Assembly: GCA_023443985.1 (NCBI GenBank)
Contig: JAEZSJ010000393.1
Location: 1-5,463 of the forward strand
Direction of reading: 5' to 3'
Source of the DNA: Verrucomicrobiota bacterium
GTDB lineage: Bacteria; Verrucomicrobiota; Verrucomicrobiia; Opitutales; Opitutaceae
DNA: 5,463 nucleotides
Position numbers and translations under genes: made by a program
The notes under the pieces: generated by a model
Databases searched by the model: none
What the model was told of the DNA's origin: nothing
The model's input: only the letters and a program-made list of their open reading frames with translations
Part shown: positions 1-5,463 of the stretch, in pieces
Numbering within the stretch: the stretch's first letter is position 1
Layout: every line of letters starts with the position of its first letter

Positions 1-1416
1 GTCGTGGCTGATGAACACGAGCGTGCCCTCGTACTGCTTGAGCGCGTGGACGAGCGCGTCGATCGACGCGATGTCGAGGTGCGTCGTGGGCTCGTCCATC
101 AGCAGGAAGTTCGGCGGATCGACGAGCAGGCGGGCGAGCGCGAGGCGCGATTTCTCGCCGCCGGAGAGCACGCCGACCGGCTTGAAGACGTCGTCCTTCC
201 GGAAGAGGAACGCCGCGAGGATCGTGCGCGCGCGCTGCTCGGTGAGCTGGTTCTGCTCGGTGCGCAGCTCCATCACGTTCTCGAGCACGTTCGCCTTCGG
301 GTTGAGATTGTCGCCGCGATTCTGCGCGAAGTAGCCGGCCACGACGCTGCTGCCCAGCTCGCGCGTGCCGCCCTGGATCGGGATCACGCCGGCGAGGATC
401 TTGAGGAGCGTGGACTTGCCCGCGCCGTTGGGGCCGACCAGCACGATGCGCTGGCCGCGCTCGCCCTGGAAATTGAGATCGCGATACACGACGTGGTCGC
501 CGTACGCCTGCTGCACGTGCTCGAGCGTGACGACCTTCAGCCCCGAGCGCGGCGGCTGCGGGAAACGGAAGTTCACGCGCTTGAGCTCCTCGACCGGCTC
601 CTCGACCGCCTCCTCCTTGATGCGCTCGATCTGCTTCTCCTTCGACTTCGCGCGCGAGGCCATCGAGGCCTTCGCGCCGAAACGGTCGACGAACTTCTGC
701 AGGTGCGCGATCTCGCGCTGCTGGTTCTTGAACTGCGCGAGCTGCTGCGCCTTGCGCGCCTCCTTCTCGTGGAGGAAATCGTCGTAGTTGCCCGTGTAGC
801 GATGGAGCGTGCCGCCGCGCAGCTCGAGCATGCCGTTGCAGAGCGCATTCAGGAACGCACGGTCGTGCGAGATCACGAGCAGGCCGCCCGGGTAGCGCGT
901 GAGGTAGTCCTGGAACCAGAGCAGCGCCTCGAGATCGAGATGGTTGGTCGGCTCGTCGAGCAGGAGCAGCGCGGGCTCGCTCACGAGCAGCCGCGCGAGA
1001 TGCGCGCGCATCACCCAGCCGCCGGAAAACGTCTTCGCGGGCTTGAGGTGGTCCTCCTCGCGGAAACCGAGGCCGGCGAGGATCTTCTTCGCGCGCGGCT
1101 CGAGCGTCCAATCGATGTCGTAGTCGTCGTCGTTCTCGGGGACGAGTTTCTTGCCGCTCGTGGCGAGGTGCAGGATCGTCTCGTCGCCGGCGGGCGCGCT
1201 CTCCTGCGGCAGGTAGCCGAAGTCGGCGCCGCGTTCCCAGGTGATCGTGCCCTCGTCGGGCGACTCCTCGCCGAGGATGAGGTTGAACAGCGTGGTCTTG
1301 CCCGCACCGTTCGCGCCCACCAGGCCGAAGCGGTCCGTGCGCGCCACAAACAGCGAGACCTCCGAGAAGAGTTCGCGTGTGCCGTAGGACTTCGAGATGT
1401 CGGCGATCGTGAGCAT
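1..1416 (-). CDS. ABC-F family ATP-binding protein (C-terminus cut by window edge)
   Basis: Reading the minus strand from ATG at 1416-1414 gives 472 codons without a stop up to the left edge, starting MLTIADISKSYG. Two ABC ATPase domains lie in one chain and no membrane segment is visible, the layout of soluble ABC-F proteins, which act on ribosomes rather than as transporters. Domain 1 has Walker A GANGAGKTT (34-42), Q-loop Q71, signature FSGGW (130-134), Walker B plus D-loop LLDEPTNHLD (152-161) and switch histidine H184. The charged ABC-F linker follows at about 190-290 (GNYDDFLHEKEARKAQQ, then KFVDRFGAKASMASRAKSKEKQIERI), covering the P-site tRNA interaction motif. Domain 2 has Walker A GPNGAGKST (328-336), LSGGE (417-421), MDEPTTHLD (440-448) and H471. 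Only the end after the second H-loop is missing. The start is supported by the family-typical N-terminus and a weak GGTGGA 8 nt upstream. Members include Uup, YheS, YbiT and EttA; I cannot choose among them. No antibiotic-resistance role is implied by the sequence. The family call is very secure. Confidence 0.96.
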   Translation of the reverse strand, partial: MLTIADISKSYGTRELFSEVSLFVARTDRFGLVGANGAGKTTLFNLILGEESPDEGTITWERGADFGYLPQESAPAGDETILHLATSGKKLVPENDDDYDIDWTLEPRAKKILAGLGFREEDHLKPAKTFSGGWVMRAHLARLLVSEPALLLLDEPTNHLDLEALLWFQDYLTRYPGGLLVISHDRAFLNALCNGMLELRGGTLHRYTGNYDDFLHEKEARKAQQLAQFKNQQREIAHLQKFVDRFGAKASMASRAKSKEKQIERIKEEAVEEPVEELKRVNFRFPQPPRSGLKVVTLEHVQQAYGDHVVYRDLNFQGERGQRIVLVGPNGAGKSTLLKILAGVIPIQGGTRELGSSVVAGYFAQNRGDNLNPKANVLENVMELRTEQNQLTEQRARTILAAFLFRKDDVFKPVGVLSGGEKSRLALARLLVDPPNFLLMDEPTTHLDIASIDALVHALKQYEGTLVFISHD

Positions 1417-1597
1417 GGAAGCCGTCCACCAAACGCGAGCCCGCGGGGCGGCGTCAAGCAACGGTCGTCCCCGGCCGCCGCGGAGGCCGCCCACAGACCC
1501 GCCGCGCGCGGTGTGTTTCCCACCTGTCTTTGTGCATAACGTCCCTAGCGCCCACGCCGGCTTGCGGGGATACTGTGGGGCACACGCCACCCTCATC
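1417..1597. promoter_or_regulatory. Divergent intergenic region between ABC-F and GH43 genes
   Basis: This 181-bp gap separates two genes transcribed away from each other, so both promoters should lie here or overlap the gene starts. The half nearest the ABC-F gene is extremely GC-rich. A less GC-rich patch at about 1511-1540 (gtgtgtttcc through tgtgcataac) is the only place resembling a plus-strand promoter: CATAAC at 1535-1540 could be a -10 box, but no good -35 sits 16-18 bp upstream. No convincing minus-strand promoter was found. No Shine-Dalgarno stands at a normal distance before the GH43 start. The regulatory assignment follows from gene orientation, not from a recognised motif. Confidence 0.4.
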
Positions 1598-3196
1598 ATG
1601 CGCCGCACATCCCGCCCCTCGCCGCTGCTCTCCACCGCCCTCGTTCTCGTCTCGCTCGCCATGCCCGCCCGCCTCGCCGCCACCACGCCCGCGCCCCTCC
1701 GCCCCGCCTCCGCCGAGCAGCAGCGGGCCGCCGACCTGGGCGACGGCCGCTTTCTCAACCCGGTCCTCGCCGGCGACCATCCCGACCCCTCGGTCCTCAA
1801 GGAGGGCGACGACTACTACCTCGTCTGCTCCTCGTTCGAGAGCACGCCCGGCCTGCTGGTCTGGCACTCCCGCGACCTGGTGAACTGGGCACCGCTCGGC
1901 CCGGCGTTGCGCACGCCGGTCGGCTCCGTCTGGGCGCCGGACCTGTGCAAGCAGGACGGCCGCTACTACATCTACTTCCCCGCGCTCAGCGCAAACGGGC
2001 TCACCAACATGGTCGTGCACGCCGATTCCCCGCGCGGCCCGTGGAGCGATCCCGTCGACCTCAGGACCGGCAACATCGACCCGGGCCACATCGTCGACGA
2101 GCACGGGAAACGGTTCCTCTTCTTCAGCGCCGGCTTCATGGCGCCGCTCAGCGACGACGGCCTCTCGCTCGCCGGCCCGCAGCAGAAGGTCTACGACGGC
2201 TGGAAGTATCCAGAGGAGTGGGACGTCGAGGTCTTCGCGCAGGAGGGACCGAAGATGCTCCGCCGTGGCGACTACTACTACATGGTCCTCGCCGAAGGCG
2301 GCACCGCCGGCCCCGCCACCAGCCATATGGTCATCATGGCGCGCTCCAAGAGCCTCGCGGGCCCGTGGGAAAACTCCCCCTACAACCCGATCGTGCGCAC
2401 GACCTCCGCCGCCGAGAAATGGTGGTCGCGCGGCCATGCGACGCTCGTCGAGGGCCCCGACCGCCGGCAGTGGTACCTCGTCTACCACGCCTACGAGAAC
2501 GGCCACTACAATCTCGGCCGCCAGACGTTGCTCGAACCCGTCGAGTGGACGGCCGACGGCTGGGTGAAAGCCGTCGGAGCCGATGTCGCCGCGCCGCTCC
2601 CGAAACCCGCCGGCGGCGCCGCCGTGCCGCACGGCTTCGCCTACTCCGACGACTTCTCCACCGACAAGATCGGCGTGCAATGGGCGCTCTTCCGCTCCGC
2701 CACCAAGGACGTCCGCGACACGGCCCGCGTCGAAAACGGCGCACTCGTGCTCCAGGCCCGCGGCAACACGCCGAAGGATGGCACGGTCCTCTCCTTCGTC
2801 ACCGGCGACCATGACTACGAGCTGCAGGTCGAGGTCGAGTGCGACGCCGGCGCCGGCGCCGGCCTGCTGGTGTTCTACAGCGAGAAACTCTTCGCCGGCC
2901 TCGGCGTTTCCGACACCGCGCTGCTCGAGTACCGCAAAGGCGACACCTCGAGCTTCGCCCGCCCCGCGCAGCTCGGCCGCCGCTTCTTCCTGCGCCTGCG
3001 CAACGCCCGCAACGTCGTCACCACCTGGTACAGCGCCGACGGCCAGGACTGGGTCCGCCACTGGATGCAGGTCGAGGTCTCCGGCTACCACCACAACGTC
3101 GCCGACGGCTTCCTCAGTCTCCGCCCGACGCTGCACGCCGCCGGCAGCGGCGCGGTGCGCTTCCGCAACTTTCAATACCGGGTCCTCGCGCCGTAG
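1598..3196 (+). CDS. Secreted glycoside hydrolase family 43 protein (beta-xylosidase / alpha-L-arabinofuranosidase type)
   Basis: A complete 532-aa protein. GH43 enzymes are inverting five-bladed beta-propellers that remove xylose or arabinose from xylan and arabinan side chains or oligomers. The N-terminus (MRRTSR, then LLSTALVLVSLAM, then ARLAA) is a signal peptide with likely cleavage near residues 27-28, so the enzyme is exported. Family hallmarks in order: GDHPDPS (59-65) with D63 as probable general base; GLLVWHSRDLVNW (85-97); GNIDPGHIVDEHGK (158-171) with D161 as pKa modulator; AQEGPKML (214-221) with E216 as general acid; WSRGHATLVEGPD (276-288) with the propeller-core histidine H280; GRQTLLEPVEW (307-317). 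From about 347 (FAYSDDFSTDKIGVQW) to the end is a concanavalin-like beta-sandwich as in GH43 beta-xylosidase C-termini. The catalytic triad is intact. ATG at 1598 is chosen because it places the signal peptide at the N-terminus; in-frame upstream codons look non-coding. Xylosidase versus arabinofuranosidase cannot be settled by eye. Confidence 0.95.
   Translation: MRRTSRPSPLLSTALVLVSLAMPARLAATTPAPLRPASAEQQRAADLGDGRFLNPVLAGDHPDPSVLKEGDDYYLVCSSFESTPGLLVWHSRDLVNWAPLGPALRTPVGSVWAPDLCKQDGRYYIYFPALSANGLTNMVVHADSPRGPWSDPVDLRTGNIDPGHIVDEHGKRFLFFSAGFMAPLSDDGLSLAGPQQKVYDGWKYPEEWDVEVFAQEGPKMLRRGDYYYMVLAEGGTAGPATSHMVIMARSKSLAGPWENSPYNPIVRTTSAAEKWWSRGHATLVEGPDRRQWYLVYHAYENGHYNLGRQTLLEPVEWTADGWVKAVGADVAAPLPKPAGGAAVPHGFAYSDDFSTDKIGVQWALFRSATKDVRDTARVENGALVLQARGNTPKDGTVLSFVTGDHDYELQVEVECDAGAGAGLLVFYSEKLFAGLGVSDTALLEYRKGDTSSFARPAQLGRRFFLRLRNARNVVTTWYSADGQDWVRHWMQVEVSGYHHNVADGFLSLRPTLHAAGSGAVRFRNFQYRVLAP
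2846..2863. repeat. Short in-gene tandem repeat, three GCCGGC units
   Basis: Three head-to-tail copies of the self-complementary hexamer GCCGGC lie in frame in the GH43 gene and encode Ala-Gly three times (residues 417-422), in a probable loop of the C-terminal beta-sandwich. This is a low-complexity coding stretch. Change in copy number would keep the frame. No function is implied. Confidence 0.6.
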
Positions 3197-3213
3197 GTGG
3201 CACCCTCTCCCGT

Positions 3214-3236
3214 AGGCCAGGGCGCCGACCTGGCCT
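3214..3236 (+). terminator. GC-rich hairpin after GH43, possible terminator or palindromic repeat
   Basis: AGGCCAGG (3214-3221) and CCTGGCCT (3229-3236) are perfect inverted repeats around a 7-nt loop, starting 17 nt after the GH43 stop codon. A second inverted pair surrounds them: AGGTGG (3195-3200, overlapping the stop) with CCACCT (3240-3245). Position and stability suit transcript termination or 3'-end protection. There is no T-tract, so a classical intrinsic terminator is not shown. A dispersed palindromic element is an alternative. Confidence 0.45.
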
Positions 3237-3258
3237 CTCCCACCTGGAACGGCTCAAC

Positions 3259-3338
3259 GAAACCGAATCGCTCAGTCCGTTCACCTGTGGAGCGGCTCGC
3301 CAGCGCAGCTCTCATCCGCGACACCGCCTGAAACCGAA
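3259..3338. repeat. 9-bp direct repeat GAAACCGAA upstream of the AraC-type gene
   Basis: GAAACCGAA occurs at 3259-3267 and 3330-3338, 71 bp apart, in the 234-bp gap before the regulator gene. Between and after them lies an inverted pair, GCTCTCA (3308-3314) and TGAGAGC (3359-3365). AraC-family proteins often bind direct repeats near their own or neighbouring promoters, so these are candidate operator half-sites. The spacing is larger than a typical adjacent half-site pair, so the role is speculative. Confidence 0.3.
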
Positions 3339-3389
3339 AGCGACCCGATGCCGCTTCGTGAGAGCGCGGCAATCCGACCGCAACCGAGC

Positions 3390-3417
3390 TTGGTTCAGCC
3401 GCCCCCGCGCCTAGGCT
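3390..3417 (+). promoter_or_regulatory. Weak sigma70-like promoter candidate for the AraC-type gene
   Basis: TTGGTT (3390-3395) and TAGGCT (3412-3417) are separated by 16 bp and each match three of six consensus bases. A start a few bases downstream would leave a nearly leaderless mRNA for the gene at 3431, which fits the lack of a Shine-Dalgarno sequence there. The match is poor and may be chance. Confidence 0.2.
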
Positions 3418-3430
3418 CCGTCCCCGCCCG

Positions 3431-4246
3431 ATGAGAGCACCGCTCCAGTCACTCCAGTGGCACACCGCGAAGGCCCTGCACCAGGTCCAGCTGCTGTCCT
3501 GCGACTTCGCTGTATTCACCCGCTGGAGCATCCCGGACCTGCGCGCGCCGTTCTGGCGGCTGTTCTGGCACGACGGGCCCGGGGCGTTCCTTGAGCGCGA
3601 CGGGAAACGTCGCGCGATCGCCCCCCGGCGTTTCGTGCTGATCCCGCCGCACACGCCGCTCGCCTGCGGCAACACCGCGCCGTTCGGCCAACTCTTCCTG
3701 CACTTCCGGCTCGAACCCGGCCTCGCCGAGCGCCGCAGCGAAGCCTATTTCGCGCCGCCCGACACCGCCCTCGACCGCCTCGCCGTCGCCCTCCGCCGGT
3801 CGCTGCAGACCGACGCCACCACCCTCGACGTCTCGCTGCGCGCCCAGGCGCTGCTCTCGCTGGTGTTGCTCACCGTCCCCGAATCCCACTGGGCGCCACG
3901 TTGGGAGGACGCGCGCATCACCGCCGCCGCCGCCACGATCCGCGGCGCGTACCCGCGCAGACTTGCCAACGCGCAGCTTGCGCACGACGCCGGGCTGCAC
4001 CCCGGCGCGTTCATCCGCCTGTTCCGGCAGACCACCGGCCACACGCCCGGCGGGTTCCTCGCCAACCTCCGTCTCGAGGAGGCTTGCGTGCTGCTCCACT
4101 ACAGCGACCTCTCGATCGACGAGGTCGCCGCGAAGACCGGTTTCCCCGACCGCGGCTACTTCTCACGCCAGTTCGCCGCCCGCATCGGCATCCCGCCCGC
4201 CCGCTACCGCAAGCTGGTGAACTCCGACAACCGCCTGCGGCGGTAA
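3431..4246 (+). CDS. AraC-family transcriptional regulator
   Basis: A complete 271-aa protein of normal length for a two-domain AraC-type activator. The N-terminal part (about 35-95) looks like a cupin-type ligand-sensing domain: FWRLFWHDGPGAFLERDGK (41-59), then RRFVLIPPHTPL (66-77) and FGQLFLHFRL (85-94). Residues 162-261 are the DNA-binding domain with two helix-turn-helix units. The first spans about 179-202 (ANAQLAHDAGLHPGAFIRLF and on). The second spans about 228-252 and has the family signature DEVAAKTGFPDRGYFSRQF followed by GIPPARYRK (253-261). No export signal or membrane segment is seen, so it acts in the cytoplasm. It starts 234 bp after the GH43 gene on the same strand with a hairpin between, so it probably has its own promoter. 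A role in controlling the neighbouring glycosidase in response to a sugar is inferred from position only; the ligand is unknown. No Shine-Dalgarno precedes the ATG, and the start is chosen because it gives a full sensor domain. Confidence 0.93.
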   Translation: MRAPLQSLQWHTAKALHQVQLLSCDFAVFTRWSIPDLRAPFWRLFWHDGPGAFLERDGKRRAIAPRRFVLIPPHTPLACGNTAPFGQLFLHFRLEPGLAERRSEAYFAPPDTALDRLAVALRRSLQTDATTLDVSLRAQALLSLVLLTVPESHWAPRWEDARITAAAATIRGAYPRRLANAQLAHDAGLHPGAFIRLFRQTTGHTPGGFLANLRLEEACVLLHYSDLSIDEVAAKTGFPDRGYFSRQFAARIGIPPARYRKLVNSDNRLRR

Positions 4247-4284
4247 GGCACCTCGCGGCGCCCGCGCAGTCCGGCCGAGGTGCC
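4247..4284 (+). terminator. Hairpin directly after the AraC-type gene
   Basis: GGCACCTCG (4247-4255) and CGAGGTGCC (4276-4284) form a perfect 9-bp stem with a 20-nt GC-rich loop, beginning at the first base after the stop codon. The placement suggests transcription termination or mRNA 3'-end stabilisation. No T-run follows, so rho-independent termination is not proven. Confidence 0.45.
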
Positions 4285-4606
4285 ACGTCCGGCGTTGTCG
4301 TTTCGTGCATCGAGCGACCGGGCCGGCGCCGTGGAGACACGGGGCCACGCCCGCGCCACCGGGCTGCCCCACCAACTTCAGGAGACGCTTCGTCACGAGC
4401 TTCTGGATGGGAACCTCGGCCGACCCCGTGGTCCGCAAAAACGCCACGTTCACACGTCCGATGGCCCGCTGGGCGCGGAGATCGGGACGGCGCCCGCTGT
4501 TTCCGCTAGTAGTGCCCACCGCCCGCCAACCGCGACGAATCCGCTGTTTCAACACAGCGGCTCGCAGCCGTACCCGCATCGACGGATCCCAACCAACTGA
4601 AAGAGA
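4285..4606. other. Intergenic stretch without a convincing gene
   Basis: About 320 bp between the regulator's hairpin and the repeat-protein gene. Both strands hold open frames of roughly 100-140 codons here, including one on the minus strand (4579 to 4163) that runs antisense into the end of the regulator gene. Their translations are rich in Arg, Pro and Ala and resemble no family I know, as expected for chance open frames in GC-rich DNA. A decayed gene cannot be excluded. The right end (4494-4560) holds repeated CCGCTGT elements described separately. The promoter of the downstream gene must be in this stretch, but no clear -10/-35 pair was found. Confidence 0.5.
4494..4560. repeat. CCGCTGTTTC direct repeat with an inverted half, upstream of the repeat-protein gene
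   Basis: CCGCTGTTTC occurs at 4494-4503 and 4541-4550, 47 bp apart. The second copy is also one arm of a hairpin, pairing CCGCTGT (4541-4547) with ACAGCGG (4554-4560) around a 6-nt loop. The cluster ends 46 bp before the start codon at 4607. It could be an operator, a structured 5' leader, or chance. It is too far from the stop of the preceding gene to be the obvious terminator for it. Confidence 0.4.
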
Positions 4607-5463
4607 ATGAAACGATTACTGTTCCTCCTGGTATCCGTGCTCACCTGCCTGGTGAGCGCACCGGACGCGTTCGCCGCGACCTGCTCCCACAACTGGAAGC
4701 GGGAGAGCTACGAGCTGGCCCACCCGCACTACTACTATCAGCGCTGCACGAAATGTAACCTCACCCGGCGAGAGTCCTCCACCTACGGCAAGCTTTCCAG
4801 CTGCTCGACCTGCAACCCGCCCCACACGCACAGCTACTCCACCCGGAAGTCCTCCCTCATCATCATCGATCCGTCGTGCACGGACACGGGCGACGCGCTC
4901 GACACCATGGCGTGTTCCTGCGGCGCCACCACCGAGGTCTCACGCAAGATCCCCGCGAAGGGACACAGCTGGAGCCGCGCGGGCTACGAGTCCGCCCATC
5001 CGCATTATTATTACGAACGCTGCTCTCGTTGCAGTGCCACCCGCCGGGAGTCATCCACCTACTCCGGCAAGGCCTCCGGCTGCACCACCTGCAACCCGCC
5101 GCACACACACAACTACTCCACCCGGAAGTCCTCCCTCATCATCATCGATCCGTCGTGCACGGACACGGGCGACGCCCTCGACACCATGGCGTGTTCCTGC
5201 GGCGCCACCACCGAGGTCTCACGCAAGCTCCCCGCGAAGGGACACAACTGGAGCCGCGCGGGCTACGAAGCCGCCCATCCGCATTATTATTACGAACGCT
5301 GTTCCCGTTGCAGTGCCACCCGCCGGGAATCATCCACCTACTCAGGCAAGGCCTCCGGCTGCACAACCTGCAACCCGCCGCACACACACAACTACTCCAC
5401 CCGTAAGTCATCCCTCATCATCATCGATCCGTCGTGCACGGACACGGGCGACGCCCTCGACAC
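4607..5463 (+). CDS. Secreted Cys/His-rich tandem-repeat protein, possible metal-binding (C-terminus cut by window edge)
   Basis: I do not recognise this as a named protein. From ATG at 4607 the frame stays open for 285 codons to the right edge. An in-frame TGA at 4598-4600 makes this the first possible ATG; a purine run (4599-4606) sits too close to be an ideal Shine-Dalgarno. Residues 1-23 are a signal peptide (MKRLLFLLVSVLTCLVSAPDAFA) with AFA-A cleavage, so the protein is exported. The mature part alternates two modules of about 46 aa. Module A begins HxW and holds HPHYYY, a CxxC pair, RRESSTY, a second CxxC and NPPHTH (for example C139/C142 and C159/C162). Module B holds STRKSSLIIIDPSCTDTGDALDTMACSCGATTEVSRK and ends PAKGH (C184, C196, C198, H213). 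A-B repeats every 93 aa, with A-B, A-B and a third A plus partial B visible. Every Cys and His of the unit is conserved between copies. Module B recalls the 'C..tG....C..CG......i.a.GH' repeats of many bacterial surface proteins. Zinc binding or disulfide bonding is inferred; the role is unknown. Confidence 0.88.
   Translation, partial: MKRLLFLLVSVLTCLVSAPDAFAATCSHNWKRESYELAHPHYYYQRCTKCNLTRRESSTYGKLSSCSTCNPPHTHSYSTRKSSLIIIDPSCTDTGDALDTMACSCGATTEVSRKIPAKGHSWSRAGYESAHPHYYYERCSRCSATRRESSTYSGKASGCTTCNPPHTHNYSTRKSSLIIIDPSCTDTGDALDTMACSCGATTEVSRKLPAKGHNWSRAGYEAAHPHYYYERCSRCSATRRESSTYSGKASGCTTCNPPHTHNYSTRKSSLIIIDPSCTDTGDALD
4688..4831. repeat. Diverged first A-module of the repeat array
   Basis: This 144-bp segment encodes residues 28-75, the first module A. 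It aligns with the later A-modules (protein motifs HPHYYY, CxxC, RRESSTY, CxxCNPPHTH are all kept) but differs at many bases and residues: KRESYEL against SRAGYES, TKCNLT against SRCSAT, and one codon shorter at STYG-K against STYSGK. It also spells the HPHYYY motif with different synonymous codons. It marks the old edge of the array, outside the recently duplicated unit. Confidence 0.75.
4832..5463 (+). repeat. 279-bp in-frame tandem repeat, two full copies plus a partial third
   Basis: Unit 1 is 4832-5110, unit 2 is 5111-5389, and unit 3 starts at 5390 and is cut by the window end. The period is exactly 279 bp (93 codons): the string tccctcatcatcatcgatcc recurs at 4853, 5132 and 5411. By eye units 1 and 2 differ at about 11 of 279 positions, roughly 7 synonymous and 4 changing residues (S/N, I/L, S/N, S/A). 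The visible 74 bases of unit 3 differ from unit 2 at two synonymous positions. Such similarity indicates recent duplication or ongoing homogenisation. More copies probably lie beyond the edge. Confidence 0.93.

Noticed and set aside
4..1539. Plus-strand open frame of 511 codons at the left end
   Set aside because: It lies antisense to the ABC-F gene, whose minus-strand translation carries every motif of the family. The plus-strand product is a low-complexity Arg/Glu/Leu-rich string, the usual shadow in GC-rich DNA.
1397..1597. Upstream extension of the GH43 reading frame (67 extra residues from an ATG at 1397)
   Set aside because: The extension overlaps the start of the divergent ABC-F gene, is rich in Arg/Pro without a domain, and would bury the clear signal peptide that begins at 1598.
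1454..3175. Minus-strand open frame of 573 codons opposite the glycosidase gene
   Set aside because: The product is Gly/Ala/Val/Glu-rich with no recognisable domain, while the plus strand encodes a full GH43 enzyme with a signal peptide and catalytic residues.
4163..4579. Minus-strand open frame of 138 codons between the regulator and repeat-protein genes
   Set aside because: It runs antisense into the regulator's helix-turn-helix coding region, has no recognisable domain and no supporting start signals.
4607..4675. Lipoprotein signal at VLTC (residues 11-14)
   Set aside because: Thr before the Cys does not fit the lipobox, and the cysteine sits inside the hydrophobic core, with a better signal peptidase I site at AFA-A (residues 21-24).
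4876..5406. Plus-strand open frame of 176 codons in the repeat region, itself repetitive and His/Arg-rich
   Set aside because: It is the out-of-frame reading of the 279-bp repeat. The frame starting at 4607 has a signal peptide, conserved Cys/His motifs and mostly silent differences between copies, so it is the coding one.
4832..5463. CRISPR array as an explanation for the regular repeats
   Set aside because: The repeated unit is 279 bp, contiguous, without unique spacers, and is an exact multiple of three inside an open frame.

Overview
The window is GC-rich with strong G/C third-position bias and contains four protein genes, two of them cut by the window edges. The mix (ABC-F ATPase, secreted family 43 glycosidase, AraC-type regulator with a 'WRLFWHDGPGA' sensor motif, weak or absent Shine-Dalgarno sequences) suggests a polysaccharide-degrading Gram-negative bacterium. 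My best guess is Verrucomicrobiota, near Opitutaceae. This rests on the style of the proteins, not on a marker gene, and is moderate at best.

Layout. (1) 1-1416, minus strand: the first 472 residues of an ABC-F ATPase whose C-terminus lies beyond the left edge. (2) 1417-1597: a gap between divergent genes that must hold both promoters. (3) 1598-3196, plus: a complete secreted GH43 glycosidase of 532 aa with a C-terminal beta-sandwich, followed by a GC-rich hairpin. (4) 3197-3430: an intergenic region with the hairpin, a 9-bp direct repeat and a weak promoter candidate. (5) 3431-4246, plus: a complete AraC-family regulator of 271 aa, followed by a 9-bp-stem hairpin. (6) 4285-4606: about 320 bp without a convincing gene, with a cluster of CCGCTGT repeats near its right end. 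(7) 4607 to the right edge, plus: the start of a secreted, cysteine- and histidine-rich tandem-repeat protein. Its 93-residue unit (279 bp) is almost identical at DNA level from copy to copy.

How they fit together. The glycosidase and the AraC regulator are neighbours on one strand and plausibly form a small carbohydrate-use locus, with the regulator controlling the enzyme and perhaps itself. Hairpins after each argue for separate transcripts. The ABC-F gene is a housekeeping-type or ribosome-associated ATPase with no evident link to the others. The repeat protein is the least ordinary item. It alternates two modules, one with two CxxC pairs (C4) and one with a C..CxC..H pattern, and looks like an exported, possibly zinc-binding or disulfide-rich protein that has grown by recent tandem duplication. 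Its C-terminus, copy number and function are not visible here.
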